Assembly: GCF_027921845.1 (NCBI RefSeq)
Contig: NZ_BSEN01000011.1
Coordinates: forward strand, 26,103-90,102
Source: Leifsonia poae
Lineage (GTDB): Bacteria > Actinomycetota > Actinomycetes > Actinomycetales > Microbacteriaceae
DNA length: 64,000 nt
Reading direction: 5' to 3'
Positions 1 to 9,174 of this stretch are shown here, in pieces (the stretch's first letter is position 1; the number at the start of each line of letters is the position of its first letter). Position numbers and translations under genes: made by a program. The notes under the pieces were generated by a model. That model saw nothing but the letters and a program-made list of their open reading frames with translations, was not told the DNA's origin and did no database searches.

Positions 1-1972
1 TGATCACACTGCCGGTCATCCCGAGCCCTCGCAGGATGCCCGGCCGGGTGCCGATCCGCAGCGACTCCTCCCGCACCCTCGTCATGAGGAAGATGTTGTA
101 ATCCACTCCGAGCGCCACGAGGAAGACGAACCCGAACAACGGCACCGACGCGTCGGCGCCGGGGAAACCGAAGACGTGGTCGAACACCAGCGCGGAGACG
201 CCGAGCGCAGCCGCGTACGAGACGACGACGCTCGCGATCAGCAGCACCGGAGCCAGGATCGACCGCAGGAGCAGCATCAGGATGACCAGGATCACGGCCA
301 GCACGATCGGGATGATCTTCAGCAGGTCGCTCTGGGCCGTGTCGTTGGTGTCGAGGGCGATCGCCGTGACGCCGCCGACCAGCACCGACGGATCAGTGGC
401 CGGCAGGGTCGTGCGCAGGTCGCGCACCACGTGTTCGGCCGCCGCGGAGTCGGCCTCCGAGTCGAGTGTCGCGTTGATCAGCACCCGGCCGTCCTCCACC
501 ACGGGCGGCGCCGCCTGACCGGTCGACGACGGCCGAACGTTGCCGGCGTACAGCGTCGCCGTCGCGATCCCGTCGCTCGACTTCACTGCGGAGAGCATCG
601 CATCGGCGTCCGCCTCCTTCGTCACGATGACGACGGGGCTGCCGGAGCCGGCATCGAAGTGCTTCGCGAGAACTTTCTGGCCGTCGACGGCGTCGGACTG
701 CGTGAGCACCACATCCGTCTGCTGGACGCCGTTCGCCTTAAGCTGGGTCAGGCCGAGGGCGCAGGCGCCGAGCACGACGAGCGCGACGATCCAGGTGACG
801 CGCGGGCGCCGCGCGATGAGGGTGCCGACCCGCCGCCAGAGGCCGCCGATTCCCTCGAGGCCGGCGATCTGCTCCGAGTCGACGTGCTTGTGCTCGTGCG
901 GGTGCTCGCCCACGAACTTCGGCCGGAAGGGCCAGAACGCCGCGCGGCCGAACACCGCGAGCAGCGCCGGCAGCAGCGTCAGCGCCGACAGGAGTGAGAA
1001 GACGATGCCGATCGCGGCGATCGGCCCGAGGCTCTTGTTGGAGTTCAGATCGGAGAACAGCAGGCACAGCAGCGCCAGGATGACCGTGGCGCCCGACGCG
1101 GTGATCGGCTCGAGGGCAGCACGCCAGGCGCGGCCGATCGCCGCCCACCGCGATTCGACGTGCTCCAGCGACTCGCGGAACCGCGCGACCAGCAGCAGCG
1201 AATAGTCCGTCGCCGCGCCGATCACCAGGATCGACAGGATGCCCTGGCTCTGCCCGCTGAGCTTGATCCACCCCCACAGGGCGAACAGGTAGACGATCAG
1301 GATGGCCGCGCACAGCGCGAAGATCGACGTGAAGAGCACGAGGAACGGCAGCACGATCGAGCGGTAGACGAGCAGCAGGATGACGAAGACCGCACCGACC
1401 GCGACGAGGAGCAGAATGCCGTCGATGCCGCCGAACGCGCTCACCAGGTCGGCGGTGAGGCCGGCGGGGCCCGTCACCCACGCCTTCGTTCCGGACGGCA
1501 GGTTGTCGTCGACCACCGATCGGAGGTCGGCGACGACCGTCTTCACGTTGTCGGTGTCGACGACCGGCACCACGAATTCGGCCGCCTGCCCGTCGGACGA
1601 CGGGATCGGCCCGGCCACGCTCGTCGTCGCGTCACCGCTCGGCTCCTGCACGCCCGCCACGTCGCCGAGCTGCTCACCGAGCGAGCCGAGCGCTGCGAGC
1701 TGCTGCTGGTCGAGCTTCGCGCCGGTCGTCGACTCGACGACCACGATCGCGGGGATCGCCGACGAGTCGGTGAACTTCTTCTGCCAGTCCTGCACCTCGG
1801 TCGACTCGGCGCTGGCCGGCAGGAACGACGCCTGGTCGTTGCTCGAGACGGAGCTGAGCTTGCCGAACGTCGGTCCGCCGATGCCGGCGGCCACCAGCCA
1901 CACCAGGATGAGCACCGAGGGCAGAACCACTCGCAGCCACCGCGGCGGAGTCCAGTCGTGACGAGGTTTCAT
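1..1972 (-). CDS. MMPL family transporter (C-terminus outside window)
   Basis: RND-superfamily MMPL exporter of the inner membrane, thought to move lipids or small molecules using the proton gradient. At least 657 residues are present. An N-terminal membrane helix is followed by an extracytoplasmic domain, a block of helices carrying the signature DYSLLLVARFRE, a cytoplasmic stretch, a second extracytoplasmic domain, and the second signature DYNIFLMTRVREE close to the window edge, so only the last helices are missing. The start is the ATG at 1972, preceded by GGGAG about six bases upstream. It is probably transcribed alone, since a palindromic operator lies directly in front and the preceding gene (nicotinamidase) ends at 2059. 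Substrate is unknown. Confidence 0.93.
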   Translation of the reverse strand, partial: MKPRHDWTPPRWLRVVLPSVLILVWLVAAGIGGPTFGKLSSVSSNDQASFLPASAESTEVQDWQKKFTDSSAIPAIVVVESTTGAKLDQQQLAALGSLGEQLGDVAGVQEPSGDATTSVAGPIPSSDGQAAEFVVPVVDTDNVKTVVADLRSVVDDNLPSGTKAWVTGPAGLTADLVSAFGGIDGILLLVAVGAVFVILLLVYRSIVLPFLVLFTSIFALCAAILIVYLFALWGWIKLSGQSQGILSILVIGAATDYSLLLVARFRESLEHVESRWAAIGRAWRAALEPITASGATVILALLCLLFSDLNSNKSLGPIAAIGIVFSLLSALTLLPALLAVFGRAAFWPFRPKFVGEHPHEHKHVDSEQIAGLEGIGGLWRRVGTLIARRPRVTWIVALVVLGACALGLTQLKANGVQQTDVVLTQSDAVDGQKVLAKHFDAGSGSPVVIVTKEADADAMLSAVKSSDGIATATLYAGNVRPSSTGQAAPPVVEDGRVLINATLDSEADSAAAEHVVRDLRTTLPATDPSVLVGGVTAIALDTNDTAQSDLLKIIPIVLAVILVILMLLLRSILAPVLLIASVVVSYAAALGVSALVFDHVFGFPGADASVPLFGFVFLVALGVDYNIFLMTRVREESLRIGTRPGILRGLGMTGSVI

Positions 1973-1986
1973 GCCGGCTCCCGAAT

Positions 1987-2002
1987 TTATCTAGCTAGGT
2001 AA
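1987..2002. promoter_or_regulatory. Near-perfect palindrome, probable operator of the MMPL gene
   Basis: TTATCTAGCTAGGTAA is a 16-base dyad with one mismatched pair, 15 bases upstream of the MMPL start codon. Its position and symmetry fit a MarR- or TetR-type repressor site. No matching regulator gene is adjacent, so the regulator must lie elsewhere (inference). Confidence 0.55.
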
Positions 2003-2058
2003 GCAATCAGCCTAGTGTGCAAATTCGAACCATGCCAGCCGGTCGCCGCATCCGGTCG

Positions 2059-2643
2059 TCAGGCGCCCGTGTCGACGAGCTCGGCGCCGGCATGCGCGAG
2101 CTCGGCCAGCGCCGCCTCCGACGAGCGGGGCGCGACACCAGCGACCAGGTCGGTGAGCACCCGCACGCGCTGACCGTGGGACAGCGCATCCAGCGCCGAG
2201 GCGCGGACGCAGTAGTCGGTGGCGATGCCTGCGACATCGATCACGTCGACGCCGTGTTCGTCGAGCAGGTTGTGCACGCTCGAGCCCGCCTCGGTGTGCC
2301 CCTCGAAGATCGAGTAGGCGGGAACACCCTGACCCTTGCGGATGTGGTAGGTCACCTTGTCGGTCTTGAGATCCGAATGATAGGCGGCGCCGTTCGTACC
2401 GGCCACGCAGTGAACCGGCCAGGTCGTCACGAAGTCCGGTTCGGCATCCGCAGCGAAGTGGCCGCCGTTGTCGTTGCCGGCGTCGTGCCAGTCCCGGCTC
2501 GCGAAGATCACCTTGTACTCGCCGGCATGGTCGGCGAGGTACCGCGTGATCGCCTGCGCCACCGCGGTCCCGCCGTCGACGCCGAGCGCCCCGCCCTCCG
2601 TGAAATCGTTCTGCACGTCGATGATGAACAGGGCCCTGCTCAT
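2059..2643 (-). CDS. pncA: Nicotinamidase (isochorismatase family)
   Basis: Hydrolyses nicotinamide to nicotinate and ammonia in NAD salvage; enzymes of this family also activate pyrazinamide. The 194-residue protein has the catalytic Asp in ALFIIDVQNDF, the metal-site pattern DWH plus a downstream His (SRDWHDAGNDNGGHF), and the nucleophile Cys in GIATDYCVRAS. The start at 2643 is chosen because GGAGG lies about seven bases upstream; a longer frame to 2682 would begin inside the preceding gene and lacks a ribosome site. Only 11 bases separate it from the carboxypeptidase gene, so the two are probably co-transcribed. Confidence 0.93.
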   Translation of the reverse strand: MSRALFIIDVQNDFTEGGALGVDGGTAVAQAITRYLADHAGEYKVIFASRDWHDAGNDNGGHFAADAEPDFVTTWPVHCVAGTNGAAYHSDLKTDKVTYHIRKGQGVPAYSIFEGHTEAGSSVHNLLDEHGVDVIDVAGIATDYCVRASALDALSHGQRVRVLTDLVAGVAPRSSEAALAELAHAGAELVDTGA

Positions 2644-2654
2644 GGCCGCCTCCG

Positions 2655-4226
2655 TCAGTTGTTGGAGAGATTGTCTCCGCAATGGTAGAAGCCGGTGACG
2701 AGGGTGTCGATGGCCTGCTTGGCATTGTCGCTCACCGGGCCGAGCGCGAACACGGCGAACGTCAGCTTGGTGCCGTCGGCCGCATCCACGATGCCGGACA
2801 GCGTGTAGCCGTTGTCGATCCAGCCGGTCTTGGCGTGAACAGCGCCGCGGGCGGCGGCGTTGTCGCCGGTGAACCGGTTGTAACCCGACGCCAGCGTGCC
2901 GGACTCCCCGGAGACCGGCAGCCCGTCGTAGACGACGCCCAGGCCGTTCTCACGATTGAGCACCTTGATGAAGAGGCGGGTGAGATACGACGGCGGAACG
3001 GCGTTGTCGCCGCTGAGGCCGGAGCCGTCGGCGATGTGGATGCCCGTGGTGTCGATGCCGTACTGCTTGAGCCCAGCGATCACACCGGCGTTCTCGGCGT
3101 CGAAGGTGTTGCCGGCGCCGGTCTTGATCGCGACGAGGCGGGCGAGCTCTTCCATGATCGTGTTGTCGGAGACGCGCATGGCCTGATCGATCAGCGTGGT
3201 CACGGGCTGCGACTGGACGATGCCGATCTGCTGCGCGCCGCCAGGGGCCGTGCCCTGCGTGACCGGCGCGTTCGTGCCGAGGTACTGCTGGAACGACGCG
3301 ACGGCGCGGCCGACGGGGTCGGTGCTGCGGGGGGACTCGATCGCCGTCGGGTCGTCGCGGTCGCCATCCACCTGCAGCGCAGTGATGTAGGAGGTCGAGC
3401 CCTCGACGACGCGCTCCTCCTGCTCGTCCCAGCTCGGCTGCCACACCGGGCCGCCGAACAGCGACGTGTCGACGATGATCGAGGTGACGGGCTGGCCGCC
3501 GAGAGCCTGCTTCGCCTGGTCCGCCAGATCCTGCATCTTGGGGGCACCCGTGTAGAACGAGTCCTGACCGCCCGGCAGGCGCGACAGGGTCACGTCACCG
3601 CCTCCGACGAGCACGATCTGGCCGGGGGTGGCCGTCTTCAGCACCCGCGTCGACACCCGGTAGTCGGGGCCGAGCACGGCGAGCGCGGCGGCGGAGGTGA
3701 GCGTCTTGAGCACGCTGGCCGTCGGGCCGGGCTTGCCGCCGTTGCGGTCGAACATCACCTCGCCGGTCTTGGCGTTGACGACCTGCGCCTCGAGGTTGCC
3801 GAGCCTGCCGTCCTGCGAGAGGCCGGCGACCGAGCAGGTGCGCACCCGGGTGGCGCCGGGAACGGCGGCCGGCACGGCGCGGACCGGCTTCGCGATGGTC
3901 TTCACCGGGGTCGGCGTCGGGGTGGGGGTACGGGTGGCGGACGGAGACGGAGCGACCTCGGCCGTCGCCGGGGTCGCCACCGTGGCGCCGAGCGCGACGC
4001 TGCCGCCGCCGAGGATCACGAACGCGGCAGCGGCACCGGCGATGATCCAGGCGCGCGGATGCGTGCGGATGGCCGTGAGCAGTCCGCCGAGGGCCGCGGG
4101 CGTGCCCGGGGTCGCCTCGGAGGCCGACGTCGTACCCGGCGTCGGAGTGTGTGAGGGGGTGATGCTCGCCGAGTCAGCGTCGCTGCTTCTCGGCAGGCCA
4201 GTCTCTGGCTGGTCTGGTTCGCGCAT
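2655..4226 (-). CDS. dacB: D-alanyl-D-alanine carboxypeptidase/endopeptidase (PBP4 type)
   Basis: Penicillin-binding protein of the peptidase S13 family that trims or cleaves peptidoglycan peptides outside the membrane. The 523-residue protein has a disordered N-terminus, one membrane helix (about 60-85), a Pro/Thr-rich linker, then the three active-site motifs: SVLK (171-174), SDN (353-355) and KTG (466-468). The start at 4226 is preferred over 4265 because TACTAT stands exactly six bases before this ATG, the layout of a leaderless actinobacterial transcript, and no Shine-Dalgarno sequence is visible before either codon. It heads a probable operon with nicotinamidase. Confidence 0.92.
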   Translation of the reverse strand: MREPDQPETGLPRSSDADSASITPSHTPTPGTTSASEATPGTPAALGGLLTAIRTHPRAWIIAGAAAAFVILGGGSVALGATVATPATAEVAPSPSATRTPTPTPTPVKTIAKPVRAVPAAVPGATRVRTCSVAGLSQDGRLGNLEAQVVNAKTGEVMFDRNGGKPGPTASVLKTLTSAAALAVLGPDYRVSTRVLKTATPGQIVLVGGGDVTLSRLPGGQDSFYTGAPKMQDLADQAKQALGGQPVTSIIVDTSLFGGPVWQPSWDEQEERVVEGSTSYITALQVDGDRDDPTAIESPRSTDPVGRAVASFQQYLGTNAPVTQGTAPGGAQQIGIVQSQPVTTLIDQAMRVSDNTIMEELARLVAIKTGAGNTFDAENAGVIAGLKQYGIDTTGIHIADGSGLSGDNAVPPSYLTRLFIKVLNRENGLGVVYDGLPVSGESGTLASGYNRFTGDNAAARGAVHAKTGWIDNGYTLSGIVDAADGTKLTFAVFALGPVSDNAKQAIDTLVTGFYHCGDNLSNN

Positions 4227-4295
4227 CCGGGTATAGTACCCGCGTTCGCTGGGAGCCGGGATCACCGGCTCCCCCGCGCGTGCTCCGCTGGTCGC

Positions 4296-6842
4296 TTACG
4301 GCAGCACGGCCACGCCGTAGTTGTCGAAGCGCACCGTGGCCGGGGTGCTGGTCGCACTGGCCGAGAGGTAGGCGCGCAGCCCGACGGCTCCGGACGCCTG
4401 CAAGGCCGCCGTCGCATCCGTCGTGCTCACCTGCCACGCAGCCGGCTCGGCCTGCCCCGTCGCCCACACCTTCGCCTGCAAGGTGGTCGGCGCCGTGCCG
4501 AACACCTGCACCCGCAGGGTGAGCTGCTGTCCCGCCGTGTAGGTGAGACCGGGAACGCTCACCGCCTGCAACGCGGCGCCTCCCTGCAGGAGCTGCACCT
4601 GGACGGCGCCGCTCGCCGCGAGCCAGACGCGACCCTCATAGGCGGCCGTGCCGACGACCCGCCCGAGCGCCGAGACGAAGATCCCGCCGCCCGTCGGTGG
4701 TACGTCCGTGGTGAAGGTCACCGTCGTGTCCGTGCGGCTCGACGAGGCCGAACTCAGCGTCTCCGTCCTCGTGGACCCGGCCGGGGTGTTCATCTGGCCG
4801 GTTCCGGCGGCGACGGAGTAGCCGCCCGCCGCCCCGGAACCCGTCCATGCGCCGCCGACGTCGGCAGTGCCCCATCCGCCGGTGACCGTGCGCTCGAAGG
4901 CGTCGGTCGCCAACGTGTTGCCGACGTTCGGCGACACCGTCACCGACCTGGTCGTCGTGCCCTGACCGCCACGGTTGTCCGTCACCCGGAGGGTGATCGT
5001 GTACGTGCCCGCCGCCGCGTACGTGTGGCCGGCCGTCACCCCCGTCGCCGTGCCGCCGTCGCCGAAGGTCCAGGCGTACGACGCCACGGTGCCGTCCGGA
5101 TCACTCGAGGCGCTGCCGTTCACCGACACCGCCAGCCCATTGGGTGTGGCAGTGAACGACGCGATCGGGTTCTGGTTCGCTCCGCCGCCCGCGATCGTCA
5201 CCGCGTTGCCCACGCGCGAGATCTGATTGCCGTCGGGATCCGTCACGTACAGCGTGTACGTGTGAGAGCTGCCTCCCGCCAATCCCGTGTCGAGGAAGCT
5301 CATCGCGGGGTGGTTCCAGAACGTCGAGATCTGGTTCACCTGCGAGACCGGATGCGCGGTGTCGCCATCCCGGACCAGCTTGTAGGTGAGATTGACGTTG
5401 TCCTGGTCGAAGGTCGAGGTCCAGGTCACCCTGGCCTGACCCGCCGCCGGCGAGGTCGCGTTGGGGGTCAGCGCCGTGTTGTTGTTCGGTCCGACCCGGC
5501 TCCTGACCACGCTGTCCAGCGCGTACCGGGTGAGGCCGTACTGGGGGATGCTGTTGACGTACGGGAACTCGCCGCCGACGGCGAGGTAGTTGCCGTTGCC
5601 GGAGATGCTCCAGGCCGCCTGTCCCTGACCGGTGTACGAACCGGTCACGTACTGCGGGTACCAGTTCAGCGGGCTCGGCGCCGGCTGGCCCGAGAAGTTC
5701 GCATAGCTGCGGTCACCGTTGTTGGTGAGCGTTCCCGTTCGCGACTTCGAGAACGCGATCGTGTGGTGGTAGGTCCACGGGTTGGTCTGCGGGAATCCGC
5801 CGACGTTGCCGCAGTAGTGCGGGTGGCCCGCCGCATAGAGGGCGTTCCCGAGGGCCCAGACCGAGTAGGTGTCGCCGTGGCAGTCCTCCATCCAGATCAG
5901 GTTGCCGTTCGGGTCCGCCCGGAAGCTGCCCTCGAAGTTGCCGCCCGAACCGAAGACGTAACCCGAGCCGTAGACGCTGTCGGCGGTGGCGACGAGAGCG
6001 GTGATACCGGCTTGGTTGCCCGCGTCGCGGATCACCGAGTTCGCACCGAACGGCAGATTGCCCCCGGTGGAGCCGTTGAGCAGCGCCAGGCCGTAATGCG
6101 CCGCCCCGTTCATGTTCTTGAAGCGACCACCGGCGTAGACCTTGGTGCCGTCCGGGCTCACGGCCATGGCATCGACCACGGTGTCCGCGCTCGCCCCCCA
6201 TGAGGTGTCGAGCGAGCCATTGCTCGCGTTGATCCTCGCGATGTAGCCGCGCGGCGTTCCGTTGACGCTGGAGAAGGTGCCGCCGGCGTAGAGGGCGGTG
6301 TTGGTGGCGGCGAGTGCGCGGACCTGGCTCTCCATGATGGGTCGGAAGGAGGGGATGACCTGGCCGGTGGCGGTGCTGATGGCGACGATCCGGTAGTAGG
6401 GGTTGCCGCCTGCGGTGGTGAAGTCGCCGCCGACGTAGATGCGGGATCCGTCGGGTGAGGCCGTGATCGCCAGTGCCTGCGCGTTGAGGGGGACGTTGAA
6501 GCTGGAGATCAGGTTGCCGGTGGTGATGTCGTAGGCGAGCAGGTTGCTGCGCGGGGTGGTGTTCACTCCGGCCGCCGCTCCTGCGGGGCGGGCGGTGGTG
6601 AACTTGCCGGCGACGTAGACGGTGTTGCCGACCACGACCTGCGCCCACGCGACACCATCGATCTGCGTCGTCGGAAGCGGATCAGCACTGACCGTGGGCG
6701 GCGACGCCGGATTGTTGGGATCCGGCGGCATGGTATCGGCAGAGGCGGGCGCGGCGAGCGCTGCGCCCGCGACGACCAGACCGACCGCGGTGATCAGGGA
6801 GGTGAAGAAGCCGATGGCACGGCGAGTAGTGTGGGTGTTCAT
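4296..6842 (-). CDS. Secreted propeller/PKD-domain surface protein
   Basis: Large exported protein (848 residues) of unknown exact role, probably in the cell envelope or matrix. A signal peptide ends near ALAAPASA. Residues about 55-480 form repeated units such as VYVAGKFTT, IYVGGDFTTAGG and LYAGGTFSSVNG, resembling a delta-60/beta-propeller repeat. A fibronectin-like stretch follows, then a PKD domain (about 565-645, with YAWTFGDGG and the end motif YTITLRVTD), then a C-terminal beta-rich domain like concanavalin-type lectin folds. The start at 6842 follows GAGG five bases upstream; the open frame extends to 7016 but that part does not look like protein. There is no cell-wall anchor, so it is either released or held non-covalently. 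Confidence 0.85.
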   Translation of the reverse strand: MNTHTTRRAIGFFTSLITAVGLVVAGAALAAPASADTMPPDPNNPASPPTVSADPLPTTQIDGVAWAQVVVGNTVYVAGKFTTARPAGAAAGVNTTPRSNLLAYDITTGNLISSFNVPLNAQALAITASPDGSRIYVGGDFTTAGGNPYYRIVAISTATGQVIPSFRPIMESQVRALAATNTALYAGGTFSSVNGTPRGYIARINASNGSLDTSWGASADTVVDAMAVSPDGTKVYAGGRFKNMNGAAHYGLALLNGSTGGNLPFGANSVIRDAGNQAGITALVATADSVYGSGYVFGSGGNFEGSFRADPNGNLIWMEDCHGDTYSVWALGNALYAAGHPHYCGNVGGFPQTNPWTYHHTIAFSKSRTGTLTNNGDRSYANFSGQPAPSPLNWYPQYVTGSYTGQGQAAWSISGNGNYLAVGGEFPYVNSIPQYGLTRYALDSVVRSRVGPNNNTALTPNATSPAAGQARVTWTSTFDQDNVNLTYKLVRDGDTAHPVSQVNQISTFWNHPAMSFLDTGLAGGSSHTYTLYVTDPDGNQISRVGNAVTIAGGGANQNPIASFTATPNGLAVSVNGSASSDPDGTVASYAWTFGDGGTATGVTAGHTYAAAGTYTITLRVTDNRGGQGTTTRSVTVSPNVGNTLATDAFERTVTGGWGTADVGGAWTGSGAAGGYSVAAGTGQMNTPAGSTRTETLSSASSSRTDTTVTFTTDVPPTGGGIFVSALGRVVGTAAYEGRVWLAASGAVQVQLLQGGAALQAVSVPGLTYTAGQQLTLRVQVFGTAPTTLQAKVWATGQAEPAAWQVSTTDATAALQASGAVGLRAYLSASATSTPATVRFDNYGVAVLP

Positions 6843-7173
6843 GAGAACCTCGGGCAGGTAACTCAGAGCGACGACATCCGCCAGGATCGATCGCCGCGCA
6901 CAGAGCGGGGTGAACGCCTCCGTCTGCAATGGATCGGTTCGCCGCTCACCCCCGGGATGCCATCCATCAGCTGTGGCGGAGGCGGGCGTCGAGTTCGATG
7001 GACACGGGCCCACCAAACCTGAATTTCTCTCAGCTTTGTAATGGAGCGTACCGCGCTTTCGCCGCGCTGAACCTGTGAAGTCGGGGATTCGCCGAAAACA
7101 GGCCGGTCGTCCGGCCCGGATAAGCGTTGATTCGTTATCTCCGACACGCGAAGATCGAACGGTGGGGACTTCC

Positions 7174-7668
7174 GTGAGGGGGCGGGCCAGAAGGGTGGCC
7201 GCTATCGCCGTGATCCTCGGTGCGTGGGCGAGCGCCGGACTCTCCGGGTGCGCGCCGACCAGCCAGGTGTGCGTGAGCTGGGCCGATTTCAGCGACCCCG
7301 ATGCCGCCTACCGCCAGGCCGACACGGTGGTGGTCGGTCGCGTCATCGGACGCGACGGGATGATGGAGACGAGCCTCGGACCGGCCCGCGCCTACCGGTT
7401 CGCGGTCGAGCGGGCCTACAAGGGCGCCGAGGACTCGTCGACCATCCGGATCGGTTCACGCTCGGACAACTGCGACGGCGGAGGCGGGTACGCGAACGGC
7501 GACCTCCTCGCGAACGACCAGCGCGTGCTCGTCTATGCGTACAGAGACGGCGACGGCCCGGTCACGCTCACGCCGTCGCAAGGAGTGACGGATCTCCCCT
7601 CGGGCACGCCTGTGCCCTTCGGGCGATCGAGCAGTTCCGGAGAAGCGGGCGCCGGCACGCTTCCCTAG
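7174..7668 (+). CDS. Lipoprotein with an NTR/TIMP-like domain
   Basis: Exported lipoprotein of 164 residues and unknown function. The signal peptide ends in the lipobox LSGC. The mature part has the order 'ADTVVVGRV ... AYRFAVERAYKG ... NCDGGGGYANGDLLANDQRVLVYAY', which matches the pattern of bacterial netrin/TIMP-like OB-fold domains (Cys, VGRV, V-x-VYKG, a Cys and a YLVFA-like strand). The GTG at 7174 is preferred because GGGGA lies about seven bases upstream and the basic signal-peptide start follows; GTG codons at 7162 and 7075 are in frame but less well placed. It stands divergent from the PKD protein. Confidence 0.7.
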   Translation: MRGRARRVAAIAVILGAWASAGLSGCAPTSQVCVSWADFSDPDAAYRQADTVVVGRVIGRDGMMETSLGPARAYRFAVERAYKGAEDSSTIRIGSRSDNCDGGGGYANGDLLANDQRVLVYAYRDGDGPVTLTPSQGVTDLPSGTPVPFGRSSSSGEAGAGTLP

Positions 7669-7724
7669 TCTTGAAAGCAGCCCCCACCGATGCAGCGGCA
7701 GACCCCGTAGAAAAGGACACCGTC

Positions 7725-8192
7725 ATGAGCCCCACGAACGAGTCAGCGAAGGCCAAGACCTCCAGCGCGCCGGAGACCTTCACGGCCGAGGAACGCGCGG
7801 CCATGAAGGACAGGGCGAACGAAGCGAAGACAAGCGCCCGCCGGGGAAAGGCGACCCCGGCGGACGACCTGGCCGACGTTTTCGAGAAGATCGGCGAGAT
7901 GAGCGAGGACGACCGCGCCATCGCCGAGCGGATCCACGCGCTCGTCACCGAGAACGCTCCGGAACTCCGGGCGAAGCTCTGGTACGGGCAGCCCGCCTAT
8001 GCCAAGGACGGCAAGGTGGTGTGCTTCTTCCAGGCCGCATCCAAGTTCAAGACGCGATACGCCACGCTCGGCTTCAACGAAACGGCGGCCCTCGACGATG
8101 GCACCCTGTGGCCCGTCGCCTTCGCCGTGAAGGGCCTGACAGCTGCAGACGAGAAGCGGATCGCTGCGCTCCTGAAGAAGGCGGTCGGCTGA
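7725..8192 (+). CDS. DUF1801 (YdhG-type) protein
   Basis: Small soluble protein of 155 residues with an Ala/Lys-rich N-terminus and a DUF1801/YdhG-type domain. Diagnostic features are ELRAKLWYGQPAYAKDGKVVCFFQAASKF and the terminal KRIAALLKKAV. No enzymatic role is firmly established for this family; members resemble iron chaperone (frataxin-like) folds. AGGA lies about eight bases before the ATG. It follows the lipoprotein gene by 56 bases and ends in a strong terminator, so the two may share a transcript. Confidence 0.8.
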   Translation: MSPTNESAKAKTSSAPETFTAEERAAMKDRANEAKTSARRGKATPADDLADVFEKIGEMSEDDRAIAERIHALVTENAPELRAKLWYGQPAYAKDGKVVCFFQAASKFKTRYATLGFNETAALDDGTLWPVAFAVKGLTAADEKRIAALLKKAVG

Positions 8193-8234
8193 TCGATCGG
8201 CTGTCGAGCCGGCTGCAACGGCCGGCCCGAAGCG

Positions 8235-8273
8235 AAACCCCCGGTCAGACTCTGTGTCTGACCGGGGGTTTTT
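8235..8273 (+). terminator. Rho-independent terminator
   Basis: A perfect 16-base-pair stem (8235-8250 with 8256-8271), loop TCTGT, and a run of T at the end. It terminates the DUF1801 transcript; because the stem is symmetrical with A residues on the other side it may also stop tRNA-Thr transcription from the opposite strand. Confidence 0.9.
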
Positions 8274-8276
8274 CGG

Positions 8277-8349
8277 AGCCGCCCAAGGGAATCGAACCCT
8301 TGACCTTCTCATTACGAGTGAGATGCTCTGCCGACTGAGCTAGGGCGGC
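8277..8349 (-). tRNA. tRNA-Thr (CGT)
   Basis: The 73-base cloverleaf has the acceptor stem GCCGCCC/GGGCGGC, anticodon stem TCTCA/TGAGA with loop CTCGTAA (anticodon CGT), and T-loop TTCGATT. No CCA is encoded. Confidence 0.97.
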
Positions 8350-8416
8350 GTGGTCGCTCTTCAGCGGCACACAGGAAGATAGCTTACCCGATCATCGCGA
8401 CCGGTTCCGACACCGG

Positions 8417-9091
8417 TCAGCGCACCTGCGTTCCGAGCGCCTGCAACTGCGCGAACGAGCTGCGGAGCCGGTCGGCCAGCGGCTCGACGCCGCCGTGATC
8501 CGCCCAGCACGACCAGGCGTGACGCATGCCGGCGAACGACACGTAGGTGACCAGACGGGCCCGCTGATGCAGGGTCTCCGGGTCTTCGGCGAGCGACGGG
8601 TCGTCGTGTGCGAGGCGTCGCTGCACGATCGCGGAGAGGGCGTCTTCGAACTGGTGCATGCTCGCCATGCGCTGGGCGAACAGTTCCGGGTTGTCCTTCA
8701 ACAGGGCGCGACGCAGCCCGTGCAGCTCGTGCATGCTGCGGGTGTCCGTCTCGTCGGTCGAGACCCCGGTGAGCTCGACCGTGTCGATGGCGGCGATGAG
8801 CAGCTCGCTGATGCCGTCGAGGATGGGCTCGTCGGGGCCGGCGGCGATGAACCGCTCGATGCGCTCCTCCGACGGCAGCTCGGGGAGCTCGCCGATGATG
8901 GCGGACTCCTTCGACGGGAAGTAGTTGAAGAAGGTGCGCGGCGAGACGTTGGCCACGTGGCTGATCTCGTCGATGGTCACCCGGTCGAAGCCGCGCTCGC
9001 TCGCCAGTTCGAGCGCGGCCAGCTGGATGGCGCGCCGCGTCGCCAGCCTTTTGCGCTCGCGGAGACCCAGTTCTTCCTCTGCCACACTCAT
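8417..9091 (-). CDS. TetR family transcriptional regulator
   Basis: DNA-binding repressor of 224 residues. The N-terminal helix-turn-helix is clear: RKRLATRRAIQLAALELASERGFDRVTIDEI followed by VSPRTFFNYFPSKESAI. The C-terminal ligand domain is unremarkable and its ligand is unknown. The ATG at 9091 is chosen because overlapping inverted repeats lie just upstream, and the longer frame would run through them. It lies downstream of the secreted peptidase gene on the same strand but is separated by its own operator region, which suggests autoregulation. Confidence 0.9.
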   Translation of the reverse strand: MSVAEEELGLRERKRLATRRAIQLAALELASERGFDRVTIDEISHVANVSPRTFFNYFPSKESAIIGELPELPSEERIERFIAAGPDEPILDGISELLIAAIDTVELTGVSTDETDTRSMHELHGLRRALLKDNPELFAQRMASMHQFEDALSAIVQRRLAHDDPSLAEDPETLHQRARLVTYVSFAGMRHAWSCWADHGGVEPLADRLRSSFAQLQALGTQVR

Positions 9092-9102
9092 GCGGTAATT
9101 AT

Positions 9103-9124
9103 TGCATTCTGTGCAAAGTTGCAC
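9103..9124. promoter_or_regulatory. Overlapping inverted repeats, probable TetR operator
   Basis: Two dyads overlap: TTGCA-N5-TGCAA (9103-9117) and the perfect GTGCAA-AG-TTGCAC (9111-9124), starting 12 bases upstream of the TetR start codon. This arrangement fits autoregulation by the adjacent TetR protein (inference). Confidence 0.6.
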
Positions 9125-9174
9125 CACTCACAACACGAACGGATTTCACCGTATGACGGCATTTCCGTCCGTCG

